64,000 nucleotides of DNA from Planctomycetota bacterium (lineage in GTDB: Bacteria > Planctomycetota > MHYJ01 > WSZJ01 > JACPWG01): assembly GCA_016197205.1 (NCBI GenBank), contig JACPWG010000087.1:1-64000 (forward strand), given 5' to 3'. This document shows positions 43,223 to 52,664 of this stretch, one piece after another. Each line of letters begins with the position of its first letter. Positions within the stretch are counted from its first letter, which is position 1. The translations under genes were made by a program, and so were the position numbers. A model generated the notes under the pieces. That model saw only the letters and a program-made list of their open reading frames with translations, made no database searches and was not told the DNA's origin.

Positions 43223-44908
43223 GTGGCAGGACCCCGAATCACGCGCCGCGAATCGCTCGCTTGGTTGCTCGGCGCGCCGTGGCTGCTCGCCGCCGGCGGC
43301 TGTGGCCGAGAAGCGAAGGCGCCGAGCCTCCCTCCCGGGGAGCTCGTCGGAGCGTCCGACGCGCTCGGCCACCGGCTGCGCGCGGGGCCGCCCGCCGTTC
43401 GTCCTCCCGACGGGGCCTGGCGGGACCTCGACGTGCTGATCGTCGGGGGCGGGGTCGCCGGCCTCGCCGCCGCCTGGCGCCTGGAGCACGCGGGTCTCCA
43501 CGATTTTGTTTTGCTGGAGCTTGAACCCGCGCTCGGGGGCACCTCGCGGAGCGGCCGCAGCGTGGTCTGCCCCTACCCGTGGGGAGCGCACTACCTGCCG
43601 CTCCCGCGAAAACAAAATCGCGCGCTCGTCCGACTCCTGGAGGAGCTGGGGGCGCTGGAGGGGACGGACCCGGACGGGGAACCGGTCGCCTCGGAGCTCC
43701 TGCTCTGCCGCGAGCCCCAGGAGCGGCTCTTCTACGGGGACCGGTGGCAGGAGGGGCTCTTCCCGCTGGACGGCGCGTCCCCCGAGGACCTGCGGCAATT
43801 GAAAAGCTTCCAGGCCGAGGTCGATCGCTGGGTCGGCTGGCGCGACGGGCGCGGCCGGCGGGCCTTCGACCTTCCGGTCGCCGCCTGCTCCGACGACGCC
43901 GAGGCGACGGCCCTCGACCAGGAAAGCATGGCCGAGTGGCTCGACCGTCGCGGCCTGGCCTCGCCGCGCCTCCGCTGGTACGTGGAATACGCTTGCCGGG
44001 ACGACTACGGGGCTCGGCTGAGCGACACGAGCGCGTGGGCGGGCCTGTTTTATTTTGCATCGCGCCGGCGGCGGCCGGGCGCCGAGCCGCAGCCGCTGCT
44101 CGTTTGGCCCGAAGGGAACGGCCGGATCGTGCGGCACCTGGCCGGCCGCGCGGGGGAGCGCGCGCGGGCGGGCTGGATGGCGGAGAACCTCGTCCCGCTT
44201 GCGCCGACGGCCGAACCCGTGAGCCCCGAGGCCCGCGTCGAGGCGTGGGCGACGAACGAGCGCGGGGAGCGGATCGGGTACCGGGCGCGCCGCGTGATTT
44301 TCGCCGCCCCGCAGTTCCTCGCGCACTTCCTGCTCGCGCCCTACCGCCTCGAACCGCCCGCGCATCTCGCGGCCGTCGAATACGGCCCCTGGCTGGTCGC
44401 GAACCTGCACTTGCGCGACCGGCCGCGAGCCGCGGGCGCGCCTTTGGCCTGGGACAACGTCCTCTACGACAGCCCGAGTCTTGGCTACGTCGTGGCCACG
44501 CACCAGACGGAGAGCGATCGCGGGCCGACGGTCTTCACGTACTATCATGCGCTCTGCGACCAGCCGCCGCGCGCGGCGCGGGAGAAGCTGCTCGCGACCG
44601 GCCGTGAGGCATGGGCCGAGGCCGTGCTCGCCGATCTCGGCCGGGCCCACCCGGACCTTCCCGGTCTCGTCGAGCGGTTGGACGTGCTGCGCTGGGGGCA
44701 CGCGATGATCCGGCCGCGCCCCGGCTTCGTGTGGAGCCAAGCGCGGCGGCGGGCGCGCGAGCCGTTTCGGGGCATCCACTTCGCCAACACGGACCTGAGC
44801 GGGGTGGCCCTGTTCGAGGAGGCGTTCCACCACGGCCTGCGCGCGGCGGAAGAGGTGCTGCGTGCGCTCGGCCGGGAGGTCGCCGATCCCTGGGCGCTCC
44901 CGGATTGA
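43223..44908 (+). CDS. FAD-dependent oxidoreductase (amine-oxidase-like) with Tat/lipobox leader
   Basis: About 561 residues. GTG 43223 has GAGGAG 6 nt upstream. The leader ITRRESLAWLLGAPWLLAAGG-C combines a twin-arginine motif with a lipobox, so the folded flavoprotein is probably exported by Tat and lipid-anchored. The FAD-binding motif is LDVLIVGGGVAGLAAAWRLE, then LLELEPALGGTSRSG. The C-terminal segment FRGIHFANTDLSGVALFEEA resembles the FAD-closing region of flavin amine oxidases. Placement after the spermidine synthase suggests oxidation of a polyamine or modified amine; substrate not shown. Confidence 0.85.
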   Translation: MAGPRITRRESLAWLLGAPWLLAAGGCGREAKAPSLPPGELVGASDALGHRLRAGPPAVRPPDGAWRDLDVLIVGGGVAGLAAAWRLEHAGLHDFVLLELEPALGGTSRSGRSVVCPYPWGAHYLPLPRKQNRALVRLLEELGALEGTDPDGEPVASELLLCREPQERLFYGDRWQEGLFPLDGASPEDLRQLKSFQAEVDRWVGWRDGRGRRAFDLPVAACSDDAEATALDQESMAEWLDRRGLASPRLRWYVEYACRDDYGARLSDTSAWAGLFYFASRRRRPGAEPQPLLVWPEGNGRIVRHLAGRAGERARAGWMAENLVPLAPTAEPVSPEARVEAWATNERGERIGYRARRVIFAAPQFLAHFLLAPYRLEPPAHLAAVEYGPWLVANLHLRDRPRAAGAPLAWDNVLYDSPSLGYVVATHQTESDRGPTVFTYYHALCDQPPRAAREKLLATGREAWAEAVLADLGRAHPDLPGLVERLDVLRWGHAMIRPRPGFVWSQARRRAREPFRGIHFANTDLSGVALFEEAFHHGLRAAEEVLRALGREVADPWALPD

Positions 44909-45036
44909 CCGGGAACCGCCGCCGGGCGGAAAGGCTTGCCTCCGCTTTCGACACGCGGGTAAAATCGGCGGGCGTCGCCTCGCAGGCATCCGTCGAGCGA
45001 GCGTGCACGTGCCGCGCCGTCCCCGGGAGGTCAGGG

Positions 45037-45333
45037 ATGCCCATCGACGATTCGGATCGCGAGCTGCAGGACGCCCTCTCCCAAGTCAGCGGAGAGGCAT
45101 GGAGCCGCGCGGAGGCCGAGGCCTTCCGCACGCTCATCGGCCAGACCGGCTGGGACCTGCACAACATGTCCTCCCAGGAGTGGCGTCAGCTCGTCCTGCA
45201 GGCAAGGCCCTTCTGCACCGAGCTGGGGCGCGCCCAGGCCGGAGACGAAGGCGCGCGCATGCGGCTCTTGGAGTGGAGCGACCGGACGCTCGCTCGCTTC
45301 GGCAACGCGAGCGACGCTGCCGGGGACAACTGA
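45037..45333 (+). CDS. Small acidic protein of unknown function
   Basis: About 98 residues; ATG 45037 follows GGGAGG by 6 nt, which decides the start over longer frames. Helical and charged (DDSDRELQDALSQVSGEAW, GQTGWDLHNMSSQEWRQLVL), no motif recognised, no export signal. It is 4 nt upstream of the zinc dehydrogenase gene, so the two are translated together. Confidence 0.7.
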   Translation: MPIDDSDRELQDALSQVSGEAWSRAEAEAFRTLIGQTGWDLHNMSSQEWRQLVLQARPFCTELGRAQAGDEGARMRLLEWSDRTLARFGNASDAAGDN

Positions 45334-45337
45334 GACG

Positions 45338-46294
45338 ATGACGGACCTCATGAGGGCCCTGGTCAAGGATGGAGCGTCCCTCGGCGTCCGCCGGCTGCCG
45401 CGGCCCGCGGTCGCGAACCCCGACGACGTCGTCGTGCGCGTGGCCATCGCCGGCGTGTGCCGCACGGACTTGCACGTCGCCGACGGTCGCCTCCCGGGCC
45501 GCGACCCGATCATCCTCGGACACGAGTTTTCGGGCGTGGTCGCGGAGGTCGGGGGCGCGGTTCGCGGCCTCGCCCCGGGCGCGCGCGTCACCGCGATGCC
45601 CGCCCTGCCCTGCGGCGCCTGCGCCCCATGCCGCTCCACCCAACCGCAACCTCCGCCTTGTGCCCGGCCGGCCTTCCTCGGCGTCGATCTGCCAGGCGCC
45701 TTCGCCGAATTCGTCCGCGTCCCCGCGCACGCCGTCCATCGGCTGCCCGATACGGTGTCGTTCGAGGCCGGCGCCTTCGTCGAACCGATCGCGGCCTGCC
45801 TCGCCGTGCTCCGCTCCGGCATCCGCCCCGAGCAGCGCGGCTTCCTCTACGGCGACAACCGCATCGGCCGCCTCATCCAGCGCATCCTCCACGCGCACGG
45901 CTTCGCCGAAGTGCCGATCCTCGAACCCGCCGCGACGGACGCCGCGCCGCTCGACGCCGACGCCTACGATTTCGTGATCGAGACCGTCTTCACTTCGGAG
46001 TCCCTCGCCGCGATGGTCCGCGCCCTCCGCCCCGGCGGGCGGCTCGTCATCAAGAGCCGGCAGCCGCTACCGGTCGCGTTCAGCGCAGCGGAGGTTGTTC
46101 GCAAAGAGCTGACCCTCCAGGCGGTGAACTACGCCCCGTTCCCCGCGGCGATCGGACTCCTCGCGGAGGCGCGCATCCGCCTCGATGACCTCCTCGGCCC
46201 CTCGCGTCCTCTCGAAGACTTCGAGCAGGTGTTCGCGGCCTGCAGGCAGAGCGAGCGAGCGAAGTCCTTCTTCACTCTCTTCGAGGGTCGATAG
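45338..46294 (+). CDS. Zinc-dependent MDR alcohol dehydrogenase-like protein
   Basis: About 318 residues, slightly short for the family (~340). Catalytic zinc ligands are in AGVCRTDLHVADG (Cys) and ILGHEFSGVVAEVG (His-Glu). The structural zinc lobe CGACAPCRSTQPQPPPC has a shortened loop. The nucleotide-binding half is divergent: the usual GxGxxG is FLYGDNRIGRLIQRIL, so cofactor binding may be altered. It closes a two-gene unit with the small protein. Repeats (46295-46593) separate it from the biosynthetic-type cluster downstream; a link to that cluster or to the amine oxidase is possible. Confidence 0.85.
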   Translation: MTDLMRALVKDGASLGVRRLPRPAVANPDDVVVRVAIAGVCRTDLHVADGRLPGRDPIILGHEFSGVVAEVGGAVRGLAPGARVTAMPALPCGACAPCRSTQPQPPPCARPAFLGVDLPGAFAEFVRVPAHAVHRLPDTVSFEAGAFVEPIAACLAVLRSGIRPEQRGFLYGDNRIGRLIQRILHAHGFAEVPILEPAATDAAPLDADAYDFVIETVFTSESLAAMVRALRPGGRLVIKSRQPLPVAFSAAEVVRKELTLQAVNYAPFPAAIGLLAEARIRLDDLLGPSRPLEDFEQVFAACRQSERAKSFFTLFEGR

Positions 46295-46593
46295 CTCTTC
46301 GCAGCCCACCAAGGCTCTGCAACGCTCAGCGCACTCGCACGACCAAGAAGCCTCTGCGCCTCTGCGTCTCTGCGGTTCGTCAACCCTTCCTCCTACGACG
46401 CCTCCCCATTCCCGCTCTCCATTACCCTCTCGACTCCTGCGCCCCCTCTCCCCGGGCCGGCTCCTGCGTCTGGGCGGGATCGAAGCCGGGGATTCGCTCG
46501 AACGCCGTGAGACCGCTCCCTCACGGTCGCGGTTCCGTGTCGCTCCGCGGTTCTCCCCATACCCGTTTTCCCCCTCGCGCGAGGTGCCCACGG
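46295..46593. repeat. Repeat-bearing intergenic region before the asparagine synthetase-like gene
   Basis: 46345-46380 holds GCCTCTGCGCCTCTGCGTCT (CAGAGG-class) and 46507-46537 a copy of the GACCGTGAGGGAGCGGTC palindrome. No gene seen; no clear promoter. Confidence 0.6.
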
Positions 46594-48537
46594 ATGTGCG
46601 GCCTGGTCGCCCTCCTCGCCCTTGAGAGCCCCGTCGATCCTCAGTCGCTCTCCCGAGCCCTCCTCGCGTTGCAGCACCGCGGCCCGGACGGCGCAGGCAC
46701 CTGGGTCTCCCCGGATCGACGCGTGGGCCTCGGCCACGCACGTCTCGCGGTCGTCGATGTCGCGGGCGGCGCCCAGCCGATCGCCAACGAGCACGGGACG
46801 CTGCACCTCATTGTGAACGGCGAACTGTACTTCTCGGACGACCTCCGCGCGGACCTCGAACTGCGCGGCCACCATTTCCGCAGCCGTTCGGACAGCGAGG
46901 TCGTCCTCCACCTCTACGAGGAGTACGGCGTCGACTGCCTGGCCCGCCTGCGCGGCGAGTTCGCGTTCGTCCTCTGGGATGGTCCGCGGCGCCGGCTCTT
47001 CGCCGCACGCGATCGCTTCGGCATCCGCCCGCTCTGCTACGCCGTGCACGGCGACGTCCTCTACCTCGCGTCCGAGGCGAAGGCCCTGTTCGCCGCCGGC
47101 CTGAGCGCGGCGTGGGACCCCGACGCCTTCTTCCACGCGGCGAGTCTCCAGTACGTGCCGCCCGACCGCACGCTGTTCCGCGGCGTGCGCCAGCTCCAGC
47201 CGGGATGTGCGCTCCTGGCCGGCGCCGAGGGCCTGCGGACCTTCCGCTACTGGGACCTGGACTATCGCCGCGAGGCGCGACCCGCCGCCGGAACCGACGA
47301 GACGGGCTGCATCCGAGAACTCCGCGCCCGGCTGGAGGACGCGGTCCGCGTGCGCCTGCGTGCGGACGTACCGATTGCCTGCCAGCTCAGCGGAGGGCTG
47401 GACTCGAGCGCGGTGGTCGCCCTCACGGCGAGGCTCGGTTCGCGCGCGCCGGACTGCTTCACCGTCTCCTTCGAGCACGAGGGGTATGACGAAAGCGCAG
47501 CGGCGGCGGAGGTCGCGGCCCACGTGGGCGCACCGCTCCACACGGTGCGCGTCACCCAGACGGATCTCGTCGAGCACCTGGAGGCGGCCGTCGCGCAGGG
47601 GGAAGGGCTGGCCATCAATGGGCACCTGGTCGGCAAGTACCTCCTCGCCCGCGCCATCCACACGGCCGGCTACAAGGTCGTGCTGACCGGTGAGGGTTCG
47701 GACGAGGTCCTGGCCGGCTACGCGCACTTGCGTCAGGACCTGCTGCAAGAAGGGGGCGGCGGCGGCGGTTTCGAGCCCGACCGACGCGCACGACTCGCGC
47801 GCCTCAAGGACGGCAATCTGCCCTCGGCCGGGCTCATGCTGGCGGAGGGGGAAGGGCTGCCCCTCGACGCGGTGCGAGGCGCCCTCGGTTTCGTCCCGGC
47901 GTTTCTGCAGGCGAAGGCGACCCTCGGTCACCGGATGCAGGGCCTCCTCGCGGACGGTTTCCTGGCGCGGTTCCAGGGACGTGACCCCTACGGTGAATGC
48001 CTGAGGGACATGGACGTCGCCGGCCGGCTCGCGGGCCGCCATCCGGTGGATCAGTCGAGCTATCTGTGGTGCAAGCTCGCCCTCGCGAACTACATCCTCC
48101 GCACGCTTGGCGACGGCATGGAAATGGCCCACGCAGTGGAAGGCCGCCTCCCCTTTCTCGATCACGAACTCTTCGCGTTCGCGCGCACGCTGCCTCTGTC
48201 GCTCAAGATCCGCGGCGACGTCGAGAAGTACGTCCTCCGGGAGGCCGTGCGCGACCTTCTGCCCGATGCGGTGTACCGCCGGCCCAAGCAGCCGTTTCTC
48301 GCCCCACCGCTCGCGCTCTTCGGCAATACGCGAACCGCGGGCTTCCTCCAGGACACGCTCCGCGGCGCCGACCTCGCGGTGGTCCCCTTTCTCGATCCGG
48401 CGCGCGTGCGCGCCCTGCTCGACCGGTTGCCGGGCCTGCCGACGCGCGAACGCGTGGCCACCGACGCTGCGCTGATGATGGCGCTCTCGGCGGTGTGCCT
48501 TCAGCGCCGCTACCGCTTGGGAAGCGACGTCGCATGA
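46594..48537 (+). CDS. asnB: Asparagine synthetase (glutamine-hydrolysing)-like enzyme
   Basis: About 647 residues. ATG 46594 places Cys at residue 2 (MCGLVALLAL), required as the class II amidotransferase nucleophile; the longer frame upstream is repeat DNA. The glutaminase domain shows LQHRGPDGAGTWV and LIVNGELYFSDD. The synthetase domain has the PPi loop ACQLSGGLDSSAVVAL and VVLTGEGSDEVLAGYAHL, with EMAHAVEGRLPFLDHELFAF near the end. It would amidate a carboxylate using Gln and ATP. The ATGA overlap with the following NRPS-like gene suggests amidation of a pathway substrate rather than housekeeping asparagine synthesis. Confidence 0.92.
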   Translation: MCGLVALLALESPVDPQSLSRALLALQHRGPDGAGTWVSPDRRVGLGHARLAVVDVAGGAQPIANEHGTLHLIVNGELYFSDDLRADLELRGHHFRSRSDSEVVLHLYEEYGVDCLARLRGEFAFVLWDGPRRRLFAARDRFGIRPLCYAVHGDVLYLASEAKALFAAGLSAAWDPDAFFHAASLQYVPPDRTLFRGVRQLQPGCALLAGAEGLRTFRYWDLDYRREARPAAGTDETGCIRELRARLEDAVRVRLRADVPIACQLSGGLDSSAVVALTARLGSRAPDCFTVSFEHEGYDESAAAAEVAAHVGAPLHTVRVTQTDLVEHLEAAVAQGEGLAINGHLVGKYLLARAIHTAGYKVVLTGEGSDEVLAGYAHLRQDLLQEGGGGGGFEPDRRARLARLKDGNLPSAGLMLAEGEGLPLDAVRGALGFVPAFLQAKATLGHRMQGLLADGFLARFQGRDPYGECLRDMDVAGRLAGRHPVDQSSYLWCKLALANYILRTLGDGMEMAHAVEGRLPFLDHELFAFARTLPLSLKIRGDVEKYVLREAVRDLLPDAVYRRPKQPFLAPPLALFGNTRTAGFLQDTLRGADLAVVPFLDPARVRALLDRLPGLPTRERVATDAALMMALSAVCLQRRYRLGSDVA

Positions 48538-51500
48538 CCGAAAGCGCGCCCACCTTCCCGTGTCGCATTCGCGAGGCCGCGCGGGTCCACGCGCACCGGA
48601 TCGCCCTCGAAGGCCCCGGCTGCGCGCTGTCGTACGCGGACCTGCTGGCGCGCGCGGAGGCGATCGCGGCCCGGCTCCGCGCCCGCGGCGTGGGTCGTGA
48701 GTGCGTCGTCGGTCTGGGTCTCCCCAAGTCGCCTGAGTACGTCGTCTCGCTGGTCGGGACCTGGCTCGCAGGTGCGGCTTTCGTTCCGCTCGATCCTGAC
48801 TTGCCGCGGGAGCGGCTGGACTTCCTCGTGCAGGACAGCGAACCGGCGATCGTACTCGCGCGCCACCGAGACGCGGACGTGTTCCATGGCGTAGCGGTCT
48901 TTGACGCCGACGAAGCGGTCGGAACCCTTGCCTCGCAGCGACTCCCCTCCCGGCCTCCAACCGCAGGTGCATCCTCCAGCGGCCGGACCGTGGAGGAAGA
49001 CGACCTCGCCTATCTCCTCTACACCTCGGGCACGACCGGCCGGCCGAAAGGCGTCGCCGTCACCCACCGCGGCCTCCTGAACCTGTTCGATGCCCAGATC
49101 GAAGCCTTCCGGCTCGACCCGTCCAGCCGGTCGCTGCTCTACCTCTCCACGAATTTCGACGCCTCGATCTCGGACCTCGGCACGACGCTCCTCGCCGGCG
49201 CGACGCTTGTCATCGAGTCGGATGCCGCCCTGCATTCGGTCGGCTCGTTGCTCGACACTCTACGCTCACGACGCATCAGTCATCTCGATCTCCCGCCGGC
49301 GCTGCTTCGCGTGCTGGAGCCCGCTGCCATGCCGGAATCGCTCCGCACGCTGATCCTCGGCGGCGAGGCCTCTCCCCCCGAGGTCGTCCGCCGCTGGGCG
49401 AGACGCCTTCGTGTCGTCAACGTGTATGGCCCGACCGAGGCCACCATCTGCGCCTGCCTCTGCGTCTGCGACCCGGAGCGCTGGGACCGGCCGCTGCTCG
49501 GGCGGCCCCTCCCCAACGTTTCGTGGCGCGTCGAGGACCCGGAAGGGCGGCCCACGCCCGCGGGACAGTCGGGAGAGCTGCTCCTGGGCGGCGTGTGCCT
49601 CGCCCGCGGCTACTGGCGGCGACCGGACCTGACCGCCGCGGCCTTCGTCGACCGCGCGGGCCTCCGTTTTTATCGGACGGGAGATTGGGTCCGCCGGCAC
49701 CCGGACGGCGAAGTCGAGTTCCTCGGCCGGATTGACCGCCAGGTGAAACTCCACGGCCTCCGCGTCGAGCCGGAGGAGCTCGAGGCCCGGCTGCTCGGCC
49801 ACTCGGAGGTAGCGCAAGCCGTCGTGCACCCGCGTATACTCTCCTCGAACTCACCGGGAGCCGAGTCTCGGCTCGTCCTCCGCGCCTACGTCGTCCTCCG
49901 TCGCACCGCGGACGCAGCCAAGTGCGGGCCGGCCGACCTCCGAACCTGGCTCGCCGCGTTCCTCCCCCGCTGGATGCTGCCGCAGCGCATCGAAATCCTC
50001 GAACGCCTCCCCTTGACCGCGACCGGCAAGCCGGACTTCGCCGCGCTTGCCGCCCTTCCCGAGGACCGGGCACGCCGCCCGCCCGCCCTCCCGCCCTCCA
50101 CGCGCGAAGAGGCGCTCCTCCTTGAAATCTGGCGCGGTGTCCTCGGGCGCGACGACCTCTCCCTCCACGACGACTTCTTCGCTTGCGGCGGCGACTCCCT
50201 CGCGGCCCTCCAGGTCGTCGCCGCGGCCGAGGCGCGGGGTCTCTTCCTCTCGCCGGCCTCCGTCCTCGCCCACCCGACGATCGCGGAACTCGCGGCCGTT
50301 TCGAGTGCCGGAGGTGGTCCGACGTCGCCACGATCCCTCGAAGGCATCGGCGGCGAAGGCATGGCCGCGGACGACCTGCGCCGCGACGTTTCGCAAGTAG
50401 CGGCGGAGCTGCCCCTCCCCCGCCCGGCCCCGGACCCCGCGCTCACCGGCGACTCGCCCCGCGTCTTTTTCCTCACCGGAGGCACCGGCTTTCTCGGCAG
50501 CCGGCTCCTCGACGAATTCCTCCGCCGATCCGAGGCCCGTATCCTCTGCCTCGTGCGCGCCAGCACCACGGCCGAGGGGCTTGCGCGGCTTCGGCAGGCT
50601 CTGGCCGCGCACGGCCTGCCGCCGCCGCCCGAACTCACCCGCCGCGTGACGGTGGTCCCCGGCGAGCTGGAGCGCGAGCGGTTCGGGCTCGCGGCCCCCG
50701 CGTGGGAAGACCTGGCGCGCGGCGTCGACGCCATCGTCCACTGCGGCGCACAGGTGAAGCTCGCGCTCCCCTACGCGACCCTCCGAGCCGCGAACGTCGG
50801 CGGGACGCGCGAGACGCTTCGGCTGCAAGGCGCGGGTGCGCCCAAGCGCCTGCACCACGTCTCGACCCTCTCGGTCTTCGTCGCCACCGACCGGAACGCC
50901 GGCCCGATGGAGGAGGACGACGACCTCGCCCGCACGCAAACCGTGTTCGGCGGCTATGCGCAAACCAAGTGGGCCGCCGAGCGCCTCGTCCGCTCGGCCC
51001 CCGCGGCGGCCGGTGCACACGCCTGCTACCGCCTCGGCCTGGTCACCGGTGACTCCCGGACGGGGTACGCCCCGGCAAACCAGCTTCTCACGCTCTTTCT
51101 GCGCGGCGCGGCAGCCCTAGGGTGTTTACCTGAGGACGCGCTCGTGCGGCTGAAGCTCGACGTGACGCCCGTGGATTTCGCCGCCGCCGCCCTGGCACAC
51201 CTCGTCCTCCGCGCGCCGTCCGGCGGGCATTCGCCGACCTTCCACCTCGCGAATCCGCGGAGCCTCTCCCTCGGGGAACTCGTTGCGGCCCTGCGCGCCT
51301 TCGGGAAGCCCATCGAGGCCCTCCCCGCGCCTGCGTGGCACGCGCGCGTCGCGGCCACCCTGGCCTCCCGGCCCGCCCCCGACACCGCCGCCGCCCTCCT
51401 CGCTCTCTGTCGTTGCCTCGCCCCCGCGGTCTATGGTAGCTATCGCACGCTCGATCTCTTCCAGGCGACCGGCGCCGACTTCAGGATGGAGCGGGCGGCT

Positions 51501-51599
51501 GCGGGCCTTCACGGCTCGGGGCTCGCATGTCCGCCGCCGGGCGCGGACCTCCTCGCGGTCTACCTACGGCACGCATTTTCAACGGAACGAGCACGATGA
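48534..51599 (+). CDS. NRPS-like A-T-R protein (adenylation, carrier, thioester reductase)
   Basis: About 1,021 residues. The adenylation domain (1-510) has YLLYTSGTTGRPKGVAV (A3), NVYGPTEATICAC (A5), FYRTGDWVRR (A7), RIDRQVKLHGLRVEPEELEA (A8) and LPLTATGKPD with the A10 Lys. The carrier domain (about 530-600) has the phosphopantetheine Ser in DDFFACGGDSLAALQVV. The reductase domain (about 640-1,021) starts RVFFLTGGTGFLGSRLLDEF and has the active-site YxxxK in GGYAQTKWAAERL. No condensation domain. It should activate one acid, load it and release an aldehyde or alcohol. FDAS retains the Asp that binds the amino group, so the substrate is probably an amino acid. Overlaps both neighbours by ATGA. 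Confidence 0.93.
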   Translation: MTESAPTFPCRIREAARVHAHRIALEGPGCALSYADLLARAEAIAARLRARGVGRECVVGLGLPKSPEYVVSLVGTWLAGAAFVPLDPDLPRERLDFLVQDSEPAIVLARHRDADVFHGVAVFDADEAVGTLASQRLPSRPPTAGASSSGRTVEEDDLAYLLYTSGTTGRPKGVAVTHRGLLNLFDAQIEAFRLDPSSRSLLYLSTNFDASISDLGTTLLAGATLVIESDAALHSVGSLLDTLRSRRISHLDLPPALLRVLEPAAMPESLRTLILGGEASPPEVVRRWARRLRVVNVYGPTEATICACLCVCDPERWDRPLLGRPLPNVSWRVEDPEGRPTPAGQSGELLLGGVCLARGYWRRPDLTAAAFVDRAGLRFYRTGDWVRRHPDGEVEFLGRIDRQVKLHGLRVEPEELEARLLGHSEVAQAVVHPRILSSNSPGAESRLVLRAYVVLRRTADAAKCGPADLRTWLAAFLPRWMLPQRIEILERLPLTATGKPDFAALAALPEDRARRPPALPPSTREEALLLEIWRGVLGRDDLSLHDDFFACGGDSLAALQVVAAAEARGLFLSPASVLAHPTIAELAAVSSAGGGPTSPRSLEGIGGEGMAADDLRRDVSQVAAELPLPRPAPDPALTGDSPRVFFLTGGTGFLGSRLLDEFLRRSEARILCLVRASTTAEGLARLRQALAAHGLPPPPELTRRVTVVPGELERERFGLAAPAWEDLARGVDAIVHCGAQVKLALPYATLRAANVGGTRETLRLQGAGAPKRLHHVSTLSVFVATDRNAGPMEEDDDLARTQTVFGGYAQTKWAAERLVRSAPAAAGAHACYRLGLVTGDSRTGYAPANQLLTLFLRGAAALGCLPEDALVRLKLDVTPVDFAAAALAHLVLRAPSGGHSPTFHLANPRSLSLGELVAALRAFGKPIEALPAPAWHARVAATLASRPAPDTAAALLALCRCLAPAVYGSYRTLDLFQATGADFRMERAAAGLHGSGLACPPPGADLLAVYLRHAFSTERAR

Positions 51600-52612
51600 C
51601 CGACCCCTCTACGGTCTGCCCGGGGGCGGACGCCGGCCCACGTCGCGGGCGCGGGATGCTCCTGGGCAAGTTCATGCCGCCCCACCTCGGCCACATCTAC
51701 CTCGTGGAGTTCGCGCGGGCGTACGTGGCCGACCTCACGGTCGTCGTGGGTTCGCTCCGCCGCGAGCCGATCCCCGGCGAGCTGCGCTTCGCGTGGATGC
51801 GGGAACTCTTTCCCGACGTCCGCCTGCTCCACCTGACCGAGGAGCTGCCGCAGCAGCCGGAGGAGCACCCGCGCTTCTGGGACCTCTGGCGCGAAAGCCT
51901 GCTCGGCATCCTCCCCGCCGTGCCCGATTACGTCTTCGCGTCCGAGCCCTACGGCTTGAAACTCGCGGAGGTGCTGGGCGGGGAATTCGTCCCGGTCGAC
52001 CTCGCGCGCGGCGCCGTCCCCGTGAGCGGAACGGCGATCCGCGCCGACCCGTGGAAGCACTGGGCCTATCTCCCACGCTGCGTCCGGCCGTATTTCGCGC
52101 GCCGTGTCTGCGTCTTCGGCCCGGAGTCCACGGGGAAGACCACGCTCGCCCATCGGCTGGCAGAGCGCTTCGAGACTGTGTGCGTGCCGGAGTACGCGCG
52201 GGCATGGCTCGAGTCGCGCGGCGGGAGGGTAGAGCCGTCGGACATCCCGCGCATCGCCCGCGGCCAAATGGCTGCCGAAGACGCCCTCGCCCGCGACGCG
52301 AATCGCGTCCTCCTCTGCGACACCGACCTCCTGACGACCACGATCTGGAGCGACGTCCTTTTCGGCGCCTGTCCGGAATGGATCCGCCGCGAGGCCGACC
52401 GCCGCTCGTATGACCTCTACCTCCTCACGGACATCGACGTCCCGTGGGTGGGAGATCCCGTGCGGTATCTCCCGGCAGAGCGCGCCTCCTTTCTGGAGCG
52501 CTGCGTGCAAGCGCTGGAGACGCGGGGACGAAAGTACGTGCGGCTGCGGGGGAGCTGGGAGGAGCGCTTCGGAAGGGCGGTCGAGGCAGTCGAAGGGCTG
52601 CTGAGGCCATAG
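51596..52612 (+). CDS. nadR: NadR-type NMN adenylyltransferase / ribosylnicotinamide kinase
   Basis: About 338 residues from ATG 51596 (ATGA overlap with the NRPS-like gene). The N-terminal nucleotidyltransferase has GKFMPPHLGHIYLVEFARAY (HxGH) and VPVSGTAIRADPWKHW (SGT-R). The C-terminal kinase has VFGPESTGKTTLAHRLAERF (P-loop), VCVPEYARAWLES, LLCDTDLLTTTIWS and LTDIDVPWVGDPVR. No N-terminal repressor helix-turn-helix, unlike enterobacterial NadR. It makes NAD from nicotinamide riboside or NMN. Its coupling to AsnB- and NRPS-like genes is unusual: it may supply cofactor or act on a pyridine-nucleotide-like pathway intermediate (inference). Confidence 0.93.
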   Translation: MTDPSTVCPGADAGPRRGRGMLLGKFMPPHLGHIYLVEFARAYVADLTVVVGSLRREPIPGELRFAWMRELFPDVRLLHLTEELPQQPEEHPRFWDLWRESLLGILPAVPDYVFASEPYGLKLAEVLGGEFVPVDLARGAVPVSGTAIRADPWKHWAYLPRCVRPYFARRVCVFGPESTGKTTLAHRLAERFETVCVPEYARAWLESRGGRVEPSDIPRIARGQMAAEDALARDANRVLLCDTDLLTTTIWSDVLFGACPEWIRREADRRSYDLYLLTDIDVPWVGDPVRYLPAERASFLERCVQALETRGRKYVRLRGSWEERFGRAVEAVEGLLRP

Positions 52613-52664
52613 GCGTGCTTCCAGGTCGAGCGAGTGCGGCAACGGCGGTGGCGGACCGAGGCAA

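Noticed and set aside
46393..48972. 859-codon minus-strand frame
   Set aside because: Antisense to the asparagine synthetase-like gene; Arg-rich shadow.
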